A stretch of 16,363 nt of DNA from Clostridia bacterium (GTDB lineage Bacteria > Bacillota > Clostridia > Christensenellales > HGM11417), in the NCBI GenBank assembly GCA_028700355.1, contig JAQVSX010000002.1, positions 1-16,363 of the forward strand, given 5' to 3'. Under the pieces are notes generated by a model that had not been told where the DNA came from, searched no databases, and saw only the letters and a list, made by a program, of their open reading frames with translations. Below are positions 1 to 6,592 of this stretch, in pieces; the first letter of the stretch is position 1; every line of letters starts with the position of its first letter. The position numbers and the translations under genes were made by a program.

Positions 1-237
1 ATAGACCCTTTCAGCGGCTATCCTGTAAATAACGGTGTAATAAGCGTAGCGATTGTGGGGCAGGACGCAGCGGCTGCCGATGCATATTCCACTGCGGTAA
101 TGGTAATGGGCTTAGATAAAGGATATGGTTTTATGCAGGAAAATGACTTGAAAGGCGTTATAATAACAGAAAACGGTTATAAAGCAAGTGGAATTGAATT
201 AACAGAGGTTTATAATGCCTATCAGCTTATTTCTTAG
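1..237 (+). CDS. apbE: FAD:protein FMN transferase (ApbE family), C-terminal fragment
   Basis: The reading frame is open from the first base, so this is the 3' end of a longer gene. The visible 78 residues begin IDPFSGYPV, matching the ApbE signature (H-I-I-D-P-x-T-G-x-P). A segment QDAAAADAYSTAVMVMG follows, typical of the family (D-A-x-x-A-D-A-x-x-T-x-x-x-x-G). ApbE/Ftp enzymes transfer FMN from FAD to a Thr of target proteins, usually outside the membrane, and serve Rnf/Nqr complexes or extracellular electron transfer proteins. The next gene (NusG domain II) starts 14 bases after the stop, then a Gx transporter overlaps that, so the three form one operon. The catalytic N-terminal part and the promoter lie outside the window. 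The family call is firm; the electron-transfer role is inferred from context. Confidence 0.85.
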   Translation: MDPFSGYPVNNGVISVAIVGQDAAAADAYSTAVMVMGLDKGYGFMQENDLKGVIITENGYKASGIELTEVYNAYQLIS

Positions 238-251
238 CGTCGGTATAAAAA

Positions 252-659
252 ATGAACGGATTGTTTGAAAAAATTAAATATAACAAACCCTTTAAAAAAA
301 GCGATATTATTGTTATAATATTGCTTATTTTGATACTTTTAGCTGTTTTTTTAGCGCTGTCTTCCCATAGGCAAGGCGAATATGCCTATATTTACAGTCA
401 GAATAAGCTTATAAAAGTAATGCCGCTCGATACCGATGACGAATTTATATTTAATTATGATAGTTCAAATAAAAATATAATCACCGTAAGCGGCGGCAAA
501 ATATCTGTAACTTACAGCGACTGCAAGGATAAGATATGTGTTAGTCATGCCCCTGTAAGCACTGCGGGAAGCTCGATAATATGCCTGCCGCACAGCCTTT
601 TTATAATAATAAGGGGAGAGGCGGAAATAGATGCCGTAGTATATACAGCTTATGAATAG
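252..659 (+). CDS. NusG domain II-containing membrane-anchored protein (EetA-like)
   Basis: This 135-residue protein has one hydrophobic helix at about residues 19-40 (IIVIILLILILLAVFLAL), after a Lys-rich start, and then a small extracytoplasmic domain. That domain carries the pattern C-x-x-x-x-C-V ... G-x-x-I-I-C-L-P-H, the hallmark of the NusG domain II family (Pfam NusG_II), a stand-alone beta domain unrelated in function to transcription factor NusG. It is in an operon with apbE upstream and a Gx transporter downstream, whose ATG lies inside the last eight bases of this gene. From established knowledge, the same pairing occurs in flavin-based electron transfer loci, where these are called EetA and EetB. 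There is no obvious Shine-Dalgarno sequence before the ATG, so translation may depend on coupling to apbE. Molecular function is unknown; the family assignment is good. Confidence 0.8.
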   Translation: MNGLFEKIKYNKPFKKSDIIVIILLILILLAVFLALSSHRQGEYAYIYSQNKLIKVMPLDTDDEFIFNYDSSNKNIITVSGGKISVTYSDCKDKICVSHAPVSTAGSSIICLPHSLFIIIRGEAEIDAVVYTAYE

Positions 660-1170
660 TATTAACACAAAAAAAATGGCAAGCCTGTCTGTTATTACTG
701 CGCTTGCGCTGATAATGTTTATGGTAGAGAGCTTTTTGCCTCCGCTGCTGATATTTGCGCCCGGCACTAAGATAGGGCTTGCGAATATATTTGTTTTTCT
801 TGCCCTTATAATATACGGTAAAAAAGAGGCTTTTATTGTGCTTATAATAAAATGCGCTTTGGGAGCCGTTTTTTCGGGCAATATTTTTTCACTTTATTAC
901 AGCCTGCCCGCAGGCGTAACAAGCCTGCTTTTAGCAATAGTGTTGTTTAAATTTATATATGACAAAATAGGCATTATAACAATAAGTGTTTTTTGTGCGC
1001 TGCTGCACAATATTATTCAGATAATAATGGCGGCTTTGCTTGCCGCAACGCCTCAGATATTGTCCTATATACCTTTGGCATCTGCGGCGGGCATAATAGC
1101 GGGCATAATTACAGGTTTGTCAATATATTTTATTGTAAAATATTTACCGTCAAAACTGTTTATATTTTAA
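652..1170 (+). CDS. Gx transporter family / heptaprenyl diphosphate synthase component I-like membrane protein
   Basis: This 172-residue, strongly hydrophobic protein has about five membrane segments. The motif ESFLPPLLIFAPGTKIGLAN matches the family signature (E-S-x-x-P...P-G-x-K-x-G-L-A-N), and later LYYSLPAG and ALLHNIIQ match the conserved Y-S-L-x-G and H-N-x-x-Q blocks. The family is annotated as heptaprenyl diphosphate synthase component I (Pfam Hpre_diP_synt_I). Many members are now described as Gx transporters, close to energy-coupling factor S components. Beside a NusG_II protein it corresponds to the EetB position of flavin electron transfer loci. Its ATG lies in the NusG_II gene (8-base overlap), so the two are translationally coupled. 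Its TAA overlaps the stop codon of the convergent ispDF gene. The substrate cannot be read from sequence. Confidence 0.8.
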   Translation: MNSINTKKMASLSVITALALIMFMVESFLPPLLIFAPGTKIGLANIFVFLALIIYGKKEAFIVLIIKCALGAVFSGNIFSLYYSLPAGVTSLLLAIVLFKFIYDKIGIITISVFCALLHNIIQIIMAALLAATPQILSYIPLASAAGIIAGIITGLSIYFIVKYLPSKLFIF

Positions 1171-2291
1171 ATTATCACGCTGTTTGCTATAACAAACAAT
1201 CCCTCGCCCCGTCCCGAAAAACCCATTCCTTCGTTTGTTTTTGCGCTTATACCTATATCGCATTTTTTTATATTTAACGCAAGGGCAATGTTTTCTTTCA
1301 TTTGGCTGAGATAGGGCGATATTTTGGGTTTTTCGCAATTTATTACCGCAGAGACATTGCATACCTTGTAACCCTTTTCGGCAATTATCATTCTGCACTG
1401 AGCAAGCAGCTTCATACTGTCGGCGTTTTTATATTTATCGCTGCTGTCGGGAAAATAATTTCCTATATCGCTTAAACCTGCAGCGGAAAGCAGGCTGTCG
1501 CATAATGCGTGCGCAAGCGCATCGGCGTCGCTATGCCCTGCAAGCCCTTTTTCATAAGGAATTTCCACACCGCCTAAAATAAATTTTCTTTCCTTTTCAA
1601 ATCTGTGTGAATCGTAACCCGTACCACATTTCATAATGTTACTCTCCCTGAAAAAAAATTCTAAATCATCAAAGTAAGTTATTTTTATGTTGCCGCTCTC
1701 GCCTTTGCACAAATGGGGAGCTTCAATATATTCGGCGTAAACAGAGCTGTCATCGGTATAAGTTTTATTGCCTGCCAAATTATACGCTTTAAATATGTCT
1801 TTGTAATAAAACCCCTGCGGCGTCTGAACGGCGTAAAGACATTCTCTGTCAATGCCACCCAAAATTTTGCCGTTATCGGCTTTTTTTAGTGTATCCCTTA
1901 CGGGAACAGCGGCAATTCCGCTGCCAAAACTAATTACGCTGTTTATACAATCGTCAATTACTTTATCAGAAATAAAAGGGCGCGCGCCGTCATGAATTAA
2001 CACTATATCGGAATCCTTTGCCGCAAAGAGTGCGTTTTTTACCGAGGCGGTGCGGGTTTCCCCTCCGCATACAATTTTAACGGGCTTGTTTTTCCCGTCA
2101 AAGAGTTTGCTTATTTTATTGATATTTTCCTTTGCCGCAACAATTATTATGCCGTCAATCCTGTCAGAGTCTAAAAACTTCTGCGCAGCGTATTGTAAAA
2201 CGGTTTTTCCCTGTGCCTGCTCAAATAATTTATTTTCACACTCCGAACGCACGCCTTTACCTGCGGCGGCAATAATAGCTGTTATACGCAT
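1167..2291 (-). CDS. ispDF: Bifunctional IspD/IspF (MEP cytidylyltransferase / MECDP synthase)
   Basis: This 374-residue fusion covers two MEP (non-mevalonate) isoprenoid pathway steps. Residues 1 to about 218 are IspD: the nucleotide-binding start AAAGKGVRS with Lys21, then HDGARPF at 100-106 and TPQGF at 167-171. Residues from about 220 are IspF: GTGYDSHRF supplies metal ligands Asp227 and His229, ALAHAL supplies His261, and the tail has the conserved GMGFSGRGEG. IspE (the step between) is not in the window. The start codon ATG shares one base with the rqcP stop (TAATG), so translation is coupled to rqcP. The downstream end overlaps the stop of the convergent Gx transporter gene by four bases, leaving no room for a terminator between them. 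IspDF fusions are known in several bacterial groups, so the fusion itself is not novel. Confidence 0.95.
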   Translation of the reverse strand: MRITAIIAAAGKGVRSECENKLFEQAQGKTVLQYAAQKFLDSDRIDGIIIVAAKENINKISKLFDGKNKPVKIVCGGETRTASVKNALFAAKDSDIVLIHDGARPFISDKVIDDCINSVISFGSGIAAVPVRDTLKKADNGKILGGIDRECLYAVQTPQGFYYKDIFKAYNLAGNKTYTDDSSVYAEYIEAPHLCKGESGNIKITYFDDLEFFFRESNIMKCGTGYDSHRFEKERKFILGGVEIPYEKGLAGHSDADALAHALCDSLLSAAGLSDIGNYFPDSSDKYKNADSMKLLAQCRMIIAEKGYKVCNVSAVINCEKPKISPYLSQMKENIALALNIKKCDIGISAKTNEGMGFSGRGEGLFVIANSVII

Positions 2292-2536
2292 TATTCACTT
2301 ATCACTTCAAACAAGTTTTGCGCTTCTTCCTTTTTTACATATTGGGGCAGCGCAAGCACCCTTACACAAAGCCTGTTGTTGCCGAGGGAAATCTCTAAAA
2401 TATCGCCCATATTTAGCTGCAAAGAGGGCTTTGCCGTCTTACCGTTTACGGTTACCCTGCCGCCGTCGCAAGCGGCGTTAGCGACAGTACGTCTTTTTAA
2501 TATACGGCTGATTTTTAAAAATTTATCAAGCCTCAA
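2291..2536 (-). CDS. rqcP: S4 RNA-binding protein RqcP (YabO-like)
   Basis: This 81-residue protein is made almost entirely of an S4 domain: MRLDKFLKISRILKRRTVA, then GRVTVNGKTAKPS and GDILEI. The length and the N-terminus match Bacillus YabO/RqcP, which works with RqcH to add C-terminal alanine tails to stalled nascent chains on 50S subunits in ribosome quality control. The start is TTG. Homology fixes it because the family begins M-R-L-D-K, and the site TAGGAGA lies eight bases upstream (AGGAGA complement at 2545-2550). A good promoter reads into it (2589-2616). The stop overlaps the ispDF start, so the two are coupled. The pairing of ribosome rescue and isoprenoid genes probably reflects compact packing rather than joint function. 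Confidence 0.88.
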   Translation of the reverse strand: MRLDKFLKISRILKRRTVANAACDGGRVTVNGKTAKPSLQLNMGDILEISLGNNRLCVRVLALPQYVKKEEAQNLFEVISE

Positions 2537-2588
2537 TATAAAAATCTCCTAACACCAGTTTCCCTTTAATAATTTTTGGGGTAAAAAC

Positions 2589-2616
2589 ATTATATCATAC
2601 AAAATAATATAGGCAA
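2589..2616 (-). promoter_or_regulatory. SigA-type promoter for rqcP-ispDF
   Basis: On the minus strand TTGCCT (2611-2616), a 16-base spacer and a perfect TATAAT (2589-2594) precede rqcP. A TG dinucleotide one base before the -10 box makes it an extended -10 promoter. Transcription would start near 2582, giving a leader of about 45 bases that contains the ribosome binding site. Confidence 0.7.
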
Positions 2617-2687
2617 AACGCTTTATAATATTTCTATGAAAGTAGTATTTCCGCCTTAGCAATTTTTTGCCATTTATTAAAAAATAA

Positions 2688-2716
2688 TTGTATATATGCG
2701 GTAAAAGTGTTATAAT
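2688..2716 (+). promoter_or_regulatory. SigA-type promoter for ktrB-ktrA
   Basis: TTGTAT (2688-2693), a 17-base spacer and a perfect TATAAT (2711-2716) with an extended -10 TG at 2708-2709. The expected transcription start is about 2722-2724, directly against the first possible ktrB ATG at 2725. Either ktrB has a leaderless message or it starts at the in-frame ATG at 2776. Confidence 0.75.
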
Positions 2717-2724
2717 CAAAAAAT

Positions 2725-4095
2725 ATGTTAGATAATAACAATAAGTATAAGAAAACACTCAGAAGAAAATATAAAATGCCTGCGCCGATGATAATAATTC
2801 TTGGTTTTTTTGCGGCTATATTATTAGGTTCTCTTTTGCTTTCGTTGCCCTTTGCAACGTCGGAAAGGTTATCTTATAGTGATTTGCTTTTTACCGCAAC
2901 AAGCGCAGTATGCGTAGTGGGGCTTACCGTTGTAGATATTGCGCAAAGCTATACTTTGTTCGGGCAAATTGTAATACTTTTATTGATACAAATAGGCGGT
3001 CTGGGCATTATGACGGCGGCGACGCTTGTTTTTATTTTTTTAGGTAAAAAAATAACGTTAAAAGAGAGGCTTACTCTTTCGGAATCTTATAATCAGCAAA
3101 GCTTGCAAGGCGTTGTAAGGCTGACTTTGATTATAGTAGTATATACACTGGTAATAGAACTTTCAGGCGCAGTGCTACTGTCTTTTGATTTTATAAACAG
3201 ATACGGCTTTAGCAGGGGCTTTTATTATGCGATATTTCATTCCGTTTCGGCATTTTGCAATGCGGGAATAAGCCTTGTAGATTTTTCGACTTCCGCTTAC
3301 AGCAGTAATATATTAATTAATCTGTCTTTAATGTCATTGATATTCTTAGGCGGTTTGGGCTTTTCGGTAATAAACGAAATGTTTACTAAGCGAAAAGGCA
3401 GATACTCTTTTCAGACAAGGGTAGTCATTTTAACGAGCATAACGCTTATATTATCAAGCTCGCTGTTATTTATGATTACTGAATGGAGCAATCCTGATAC
3501 TCTCGGAAAATATAGTTTCTTTGATAAATTATTACATTCTTTGTTTCAGTCAACAACAGCAAGGACTGCCGGATACAGTACAATTAATCAAAGCAAAATA
3601 ACAGATGCAGGTATTATAATAACAATAATAAATATGTTTATCGGTGCGTCGCCTGCATCAACGGGCGGCGGTATAAAAACCACAACGGCATTTTTGCTTA
3701 TAATTCTCTTAATAAACGGTTTAAAAGGGGGGGGGAAAGAGCTTAATGTTTTCGGTTACAGTATATCTTCAAAAACTGCATCGAAAGCGGTTACATTTTT
3801 TATTTATTCGCTTATAATGATTATAGTATCTACATTTGTAATATTGATAATAGAAAGCGGTAATACTAATATTACTTTAAAGAGCGTGGTTTTTGAGACA
3901 GTCAGCGCATTTTCGACTGTGGGGCTAAGTCTGGGCATTACAGCCGAATTTTCAGCTCTATCTCGCATATTGATAATGATACTTATGTTTGTGGGAAGGC
4001 TGGGCTTTTTAATGATTGCGATAATGTTTATTAACAGAAAGCAAAAAGAAAATGTAACAATAAAATATCCCGAAGTATCGGTTATGATAGGTTAA
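2725..4095 (+). CDS. ktrB: Potassium uptake membrane subunit KtrB/TrkH family
   Basis: This integral membrane potassium translocation subunit has the four-fold M1-P-M2 plan of the SKT superfamily. The four pore loops are visible: ATSAVCVVGLTVVD, HSVSAFCNAGISLVD, STTARTAGYST followed by GASPASTGGGIKTTT, and ETVSAFSTVGLSLG. The late MFVGRLGFLM segment corresponds to the family G-R-x-G block. The 456-residue length fits KtrB better than the longer TrkH. The regulatory subunit gene ktrA follows after 14 bases. The start is uncertain: the ATG at 2725 adds a basic N-terminus but has no ribosome binding site and sits at the predicted transcription start; the ATG at 2776 has a weak purine-rich AGAAGA upstream. 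Codons 335-337 are a run of nine G, an unusual slippage-prone tract in a cytoplasmic loop. The first filter loop has Val where Thr usually precedes Gly. Confidence 0.9.
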   Translation: MLDNNNKYKKTLRRKYKMPAPMIIILGFFAAILLGSLLLSLPFATSERLSYSDLLFTATSAVCVVGLTVVDIAQSYTLFGQIVILLLIQIGGLGIMTAATLVFIFLGKKITLKERLTLSESYNQQSLQGVVRLTLIIVVYTLVIELSGAVLLSFDFINRYGFSRGFYYAIFHSVSAFCNAGISLVDFSTSAYSSNILINLSLMSLIFLGGLGFSVINEMFTKRKGRYSFQTRVVILTSITLILSSSLLFMITEWSNPDTLGKYSFFDKLLHSLFQSTTARTAGYSTINQSKITDAGIIITIINMFIGASPASTGGGIKTTTAFLLIILLINGLKGGGKELNVFGYSISSKTASKAVTFFIYSLIMIIVSTFVILIIESGNTNITLKSVVFETVSAFSTVGLSLGITAEFSALSRILIMILMFVGRLGFLMIAIMFINRKQKENVTIKYPEVSVMIG

Positions 4096-4109
4096 TTACA
4101 GGAGGCACT

Positions 4110-4796
4110 ATGGCAAAAAAGAAAAACAGTCAGTTTGCTATAATAGGTTTGGGGCAATTTGGCACCGCCCTTGCAAAAAGGCTGTACGAGATGGATAAAG
4201 ATGTTTTGGCAATAGATATTGATGAAGAAAAAATCAATCAGATATCTTCCTATGTTACACATTCAATAGAAGGCGACGGCGGCGACGAAGATGTTTTAAA
4301 AAAAATAGGAATCAACAATTTTGATGTGGTTGCCGTCTGTATGGGGAATAAGATGCAGTCGAGCATACTCGCAACGCTTATATGCAAGCAAATGGGAGTA
4401 AAATATATTATTGCCAAAGCGCAAAACGAAAAGCATAAAAGCGTGCTGGAAAAAATAGGGGCAGATTTAATTGTATTTCCCGAAGTGGATATGGGCAAAA
4501 AGATAGCTTCACGTCTGGTCAATCCCAACCTGACGGATATAATAGAGCTGACTGATAAATATAATATGATAGAAATATTAACGCCGGCAGTCTGGGTAAA
4601 TAAATCACTTACGGAAATAAATTTGCGTAAAGATTATGCCGTTTCTGTTATGCTGATAAAAAGGTCTGACGGAGATGTAACTGTAACGCCGGGAGGCGAC
4701 AGTATTCTTTTTAGCGGCGATTCTGTTGTAATTTGCGGTAAAAACGAAGACATAGACAAGATAACTTCAAATTTTGTAGATGTAAATAAAAAATAA
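4110..4796 (+). CDS. ktrA: Potassium uptake regulatory subunit KtrA (RCK domain)
   Basis: This 228-residue cytosolic gating subunit has an N-terminal Rossmann RCK_N domain with the nucleotide-binding signature IIGLGQFG (Gly13, Gly15, Gly18), an acidic strand-2 end (AIDIDEEK) and the conserved SIEGDGGDEDVLKKIG segment. A C-terminal RCK_C (TrkA_C) domain of about 80 residues begins near LTDIIEL and contains GDSVVICG. KtrA rings bind ATP/ADP and in many Gram-positives also cyclic di-AMP through RCK_C, and they control the KtrB dimer. A perfect AGGAGG at 4100-4105 sits four bases before the ATG. The spacing of 14 bases from ktrB implies one transcript. The length matches the single-RCK KtrA type rather than the tandem TrkA. 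Confidence 0.92.
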   Translation: MAKKKNSQFAIIGLGQFGTALAKRLYEMDKDVLAIDIDEEKINQISSYVTHSIEGDGGDEDVLKKIGINNFDVVAVCMGNKMQSSILATLICKQMGVKYIIAKAQNEKHKSVLEKIGADLIVFPEVDMGKKIASRLVNPNLTDIIELTDKYNMIEILTPAVWVNKSLTEINLRKDYAVSVMLIKRSDGDVTVTPGGDSILFSGDSVVICGKNEDIDKITSNFVDVNKK

Positions 4797-4830
4797 ACAG
4801 TGTTTTATAGTATGTTTTAAGGGGATGAAA

Positions 4831-5460
4831 ATGAAAAAATGTTATTTATTTGTTTCGATTATACTAGTTACATTAATAGTTTGCTTTGCATGCACGCCAA
4901 AGAGAACTAAATTTAATGATAGCTCCGATAATTACAATTTTCAAAATGCCACTATTGACGAATTTTACAATGAATTAGCGCAGGCTCAAAGCTGCGAGAT
5001 GTTAATGGAAATGACGGCAAGTTATCAAACTATAAATGTTACTATGCTTTATGACGGCAATAAAAGCTATCAAAGCGGATTTGCGAGTGAGCCTGAACAA
5101 TATCGCGAGATTATTGGCAATATTGTTTATACATATACAAGGCAAGGCACAAGTTGGGTAAAAGACAGCGGTCAGCCCTATAACTCGGGAGACTCAAGCG
5201 GCGGCGAAGAATTTATAGAGCTTTTTGTTGGCGATAATTATACTTATGATGAAGAAGAAGACGTTTATAATTTAAAAGAAGATGCAGATATTTCCCTTAT
5301 GAATATGGAAGTTAAGTCAATGAGATTGGAATTAGTTAATGACAGCTGCGAGCTTAACGGCATTATTAACAGTAGCGGCGTCGATATTTCTTTTTCTTTG
5401 ACAATACACGAATTAAATAATATAACTATTACTTTGCCGTCTGTAAATCAATCAATTTAA
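4831..5460 (+). CDS. Putative lipoprotein of unknown function
   Basis: I do not recognise a family. The protein starts MKKCYLF, has a hydrophobic stretch and then VCFACTPKRT, which looks like a lipoprotein signal with Cys21 as the likely lipidated residue. The -3 position is Cys rather than Leu, so the lipobox is imperfect. The mature part is about 188 residues, acidic, rich in Tyr, Ser and Asn, with alternating patterns suggesting beta strands. I prefer the ATG at 4831 over the ATG at 4825, because AAGGGG (4819-4824) touches the earlier one but is six bases from the later one. It follows ktrA by 34 bases and precedes mscS, so it may belong to an ion-homeostasis transcript. No strong terminator separates them. 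A surface-exposed role is inferred from the signal only. Confidence 0.7.
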   Translation: MKKCYLFVSIILVTLIVCFACTPKRTKFNDSSDNYNFQNATIDEFYNELAQAQSCEMLMEMTASYQTINVTMLYDGNKSYQSGFASEPEQYREIIGNIVYTYTRQGTSWVKDSGQPYNSGDSSGGEEFIELFVGDNYTYDEEEDVYNLKEDADISLMNMEVKSMRLELVNDSCELNGIINSSGVDISFSLTIHELNNITITLPSVNQSI

Positions 5461-5507
5461 TTAGTTTTTTCTCTTAACGGCTTGTAATACAGACAAGGAG
5501 AGAAAAA

Positions 5508-6269
5508 ATGACAATATGGGACACAATTCTAAACTTTTTGGTAAATACGGGATTAAAGCTGTTGCTTGCCGTTGCCGTATTAATTGCGGGATGGTACTTT
5601 ATTAAATTTATCGTCTTTCTTATGAAAAAATCTAAGCTGATAAAAAAAGCCGATGCCACCGTTCGCACTTTTTTATCGAGCTTTGTAACAGTTACATTAA
5701 AAACCGTATTGATAATATCTGTAATAGGCATACTGGGCTTTCCGCTAACCGGCATTATAACCGTTTTAGGCACTGCGGGCATTGCGATAGGTCTTGCCTT
5801 TCAGGGAGCGCTTTCCAATCTGGCGGGAGGTCTTATGATACTTTTTACAAAGCCTTTCAGGGTGGGCGATTATATCGACAACGGCGCTCAGGAAGGAACG
5901 GTAGAGTCAATAACCGTTTTCTATACAAAATTAACCACTTCGGACAATAAACTCATTACCGTGCCCAATAAGCAAATGACGGAAAAACCTGTGATAAACT
6001 TTTATGCAAAAGATAAGCGCAGGGTAGATTTAAACTATAAATTTGCGCAAAATGCCGATATAGAAAAAATTAAGCAGCTGCTGACCGATGCAGCCGCAGA
6101 GCATCCGCTTGCGCTTGAAATTCCCCAGCCGTTTGCAAGGCTTATATCGCAGGCAAACAACGTGCTTGAATTTTCGCTGCGGGTATGGGTAAATGTCGGC
6201 GATTACTGGACGGTGTTTTACGACTTGACTGAAAATATAAAAAAGATACTTTCTAAAGAAGGCTTATAA
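5508..6269 (+). CDS. mscS: Small-conductance mechanosensitive channel, MscS family
   Basis: This 253-residue protein has three N-terminal membrane helices (about residues 12-38, 53-73 and 78-105). The third carries the pore-lining pattern of small residues, GTAGIAIGLAFQGALSNLAG, followed by the family signature F-T-K-P-F-R-V-G-D-Y-I. The beta domain contains VPNKQM, and a C-terminal alpha/beta vestibule ends the protein. MscS channels open under membrane tension to release solutes during osmotic downshock. Placed after KtrB/KtrA potassium uptake, it suggests a group concerned with osmotic balance. AAGGAG at 5495-5500 lies seven bases before the ATG. The length is close to E. coli MscS (286) but with shorter ends, as is common in Clostridia. 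Confidence 0.92.
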   Translation: MTIWDTILNFLVNTGLKLLLAVAVLIAGWYFIKFIVFLMKKSKLIKKADATVRTFLSSFVTVTLKTVLIISVIGILGFPLTGIITVLGTAGIAIGLAFQGALSNLAGGLMILFTKPFRVGDYIDNGAQEGTVESITVFYTKLTTSDNKLITVPNKQMTEKPVINFYAKDKRRVDLNYKFAQNADIEKIKQLLTDAAAEHPLALEIPQPFARLISQANNVLEFSLRVWVNVGDYWTVFYDLTENIKKILSKEGL

Positions 6270-6285
6270 AGGCAGAAAAACGGTT

Positions 6286-6588
6286 ATGTTTTTTGATAAA
6301 GTTTACGACGCTGTAAAAAAAATACCTTGCGGTAAGGTTTCGACATACGGACAGATAGCACGCATGACAGGGTTTCCCAAAAAAGCAAGGGAGGTCGGTT
6401 GGGCTTTGCACGCAAACAAGCAATTTATAACGGTGCCTTGCCATAGGGTTGTAGACCGTTTCGGACGGCTCGCTAAAAGCTTTGTGTTCGGCGGTGAAGA
6501 ACAGCAAAAACGCCTTCTGCAAAGCGAAGGCGTAGAGGTTGTCGGCAATAAGGTCAATTTGAAAATATATTTATTTATACAAAATTGA
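6286..6588 (+). CDS. One-domain MGMT-family protein retaining the catalytic Cys
   Basis: At 100 residues it contains only the helix-turn-helix and active-site domain of O6-alkylguanine-DNA alkyltransferases. IPCGKVSTYGQIA and VGWALHAN form the DNA-binding part, and VPCHRVV contains the alkyl-acceptor Cys52. A FGGEEQQKRLLQSEGV segment closes the domain. Alkyltransferase-like (ATL) proteins of similar size usually replace this Cys with Trp or another residue and only flag lesions. This one keeps Cys and so could still transfer alkyl groups, although it lacks the N-terminal Ada/Ogt-type domain. The gene starts 16 bases after mscS with only a weak AAAGG upstream. It ends four bases from the convergent speB stop. 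Family firm; repair activity inferred. Confidence 0.85.
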   Translation: MFFDKVYDAVKKIPCGKVSTYGQIARMTGFPKKAREVGWALHANKQFITVPCHRVVDRFGRLAKSFVFGGEEQQKRLLQSEGVEVVGNKVNLKIYLFIQN

Positions 6589-6592
6589 TTTT

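Noticed and set aside
465-881. Minus-strand frame of 138 codons opposite the NusG_II and Gx transporter genes
   Set aside because: It is a shadow of two well-supported overlapping plus-strand genes and has no start signals.
2549-2758. Minus-strand frame of 69 codons between rqcP and ktrB
   Set aside because: It is Tyr/Ile/Leu-rich translation of AT-rich intergenic DNA, it covers both promoters, and it has no ribosome binding site or recognisable family.
6511-6532. Perfect CGCCTTC/GAAGGCG inverted repeat
   Set aside because: It lies inside the MGMT-family coding sequence over conserved residues (LLQSEGV) and has no T-run, so it is probably a by-product of coding.
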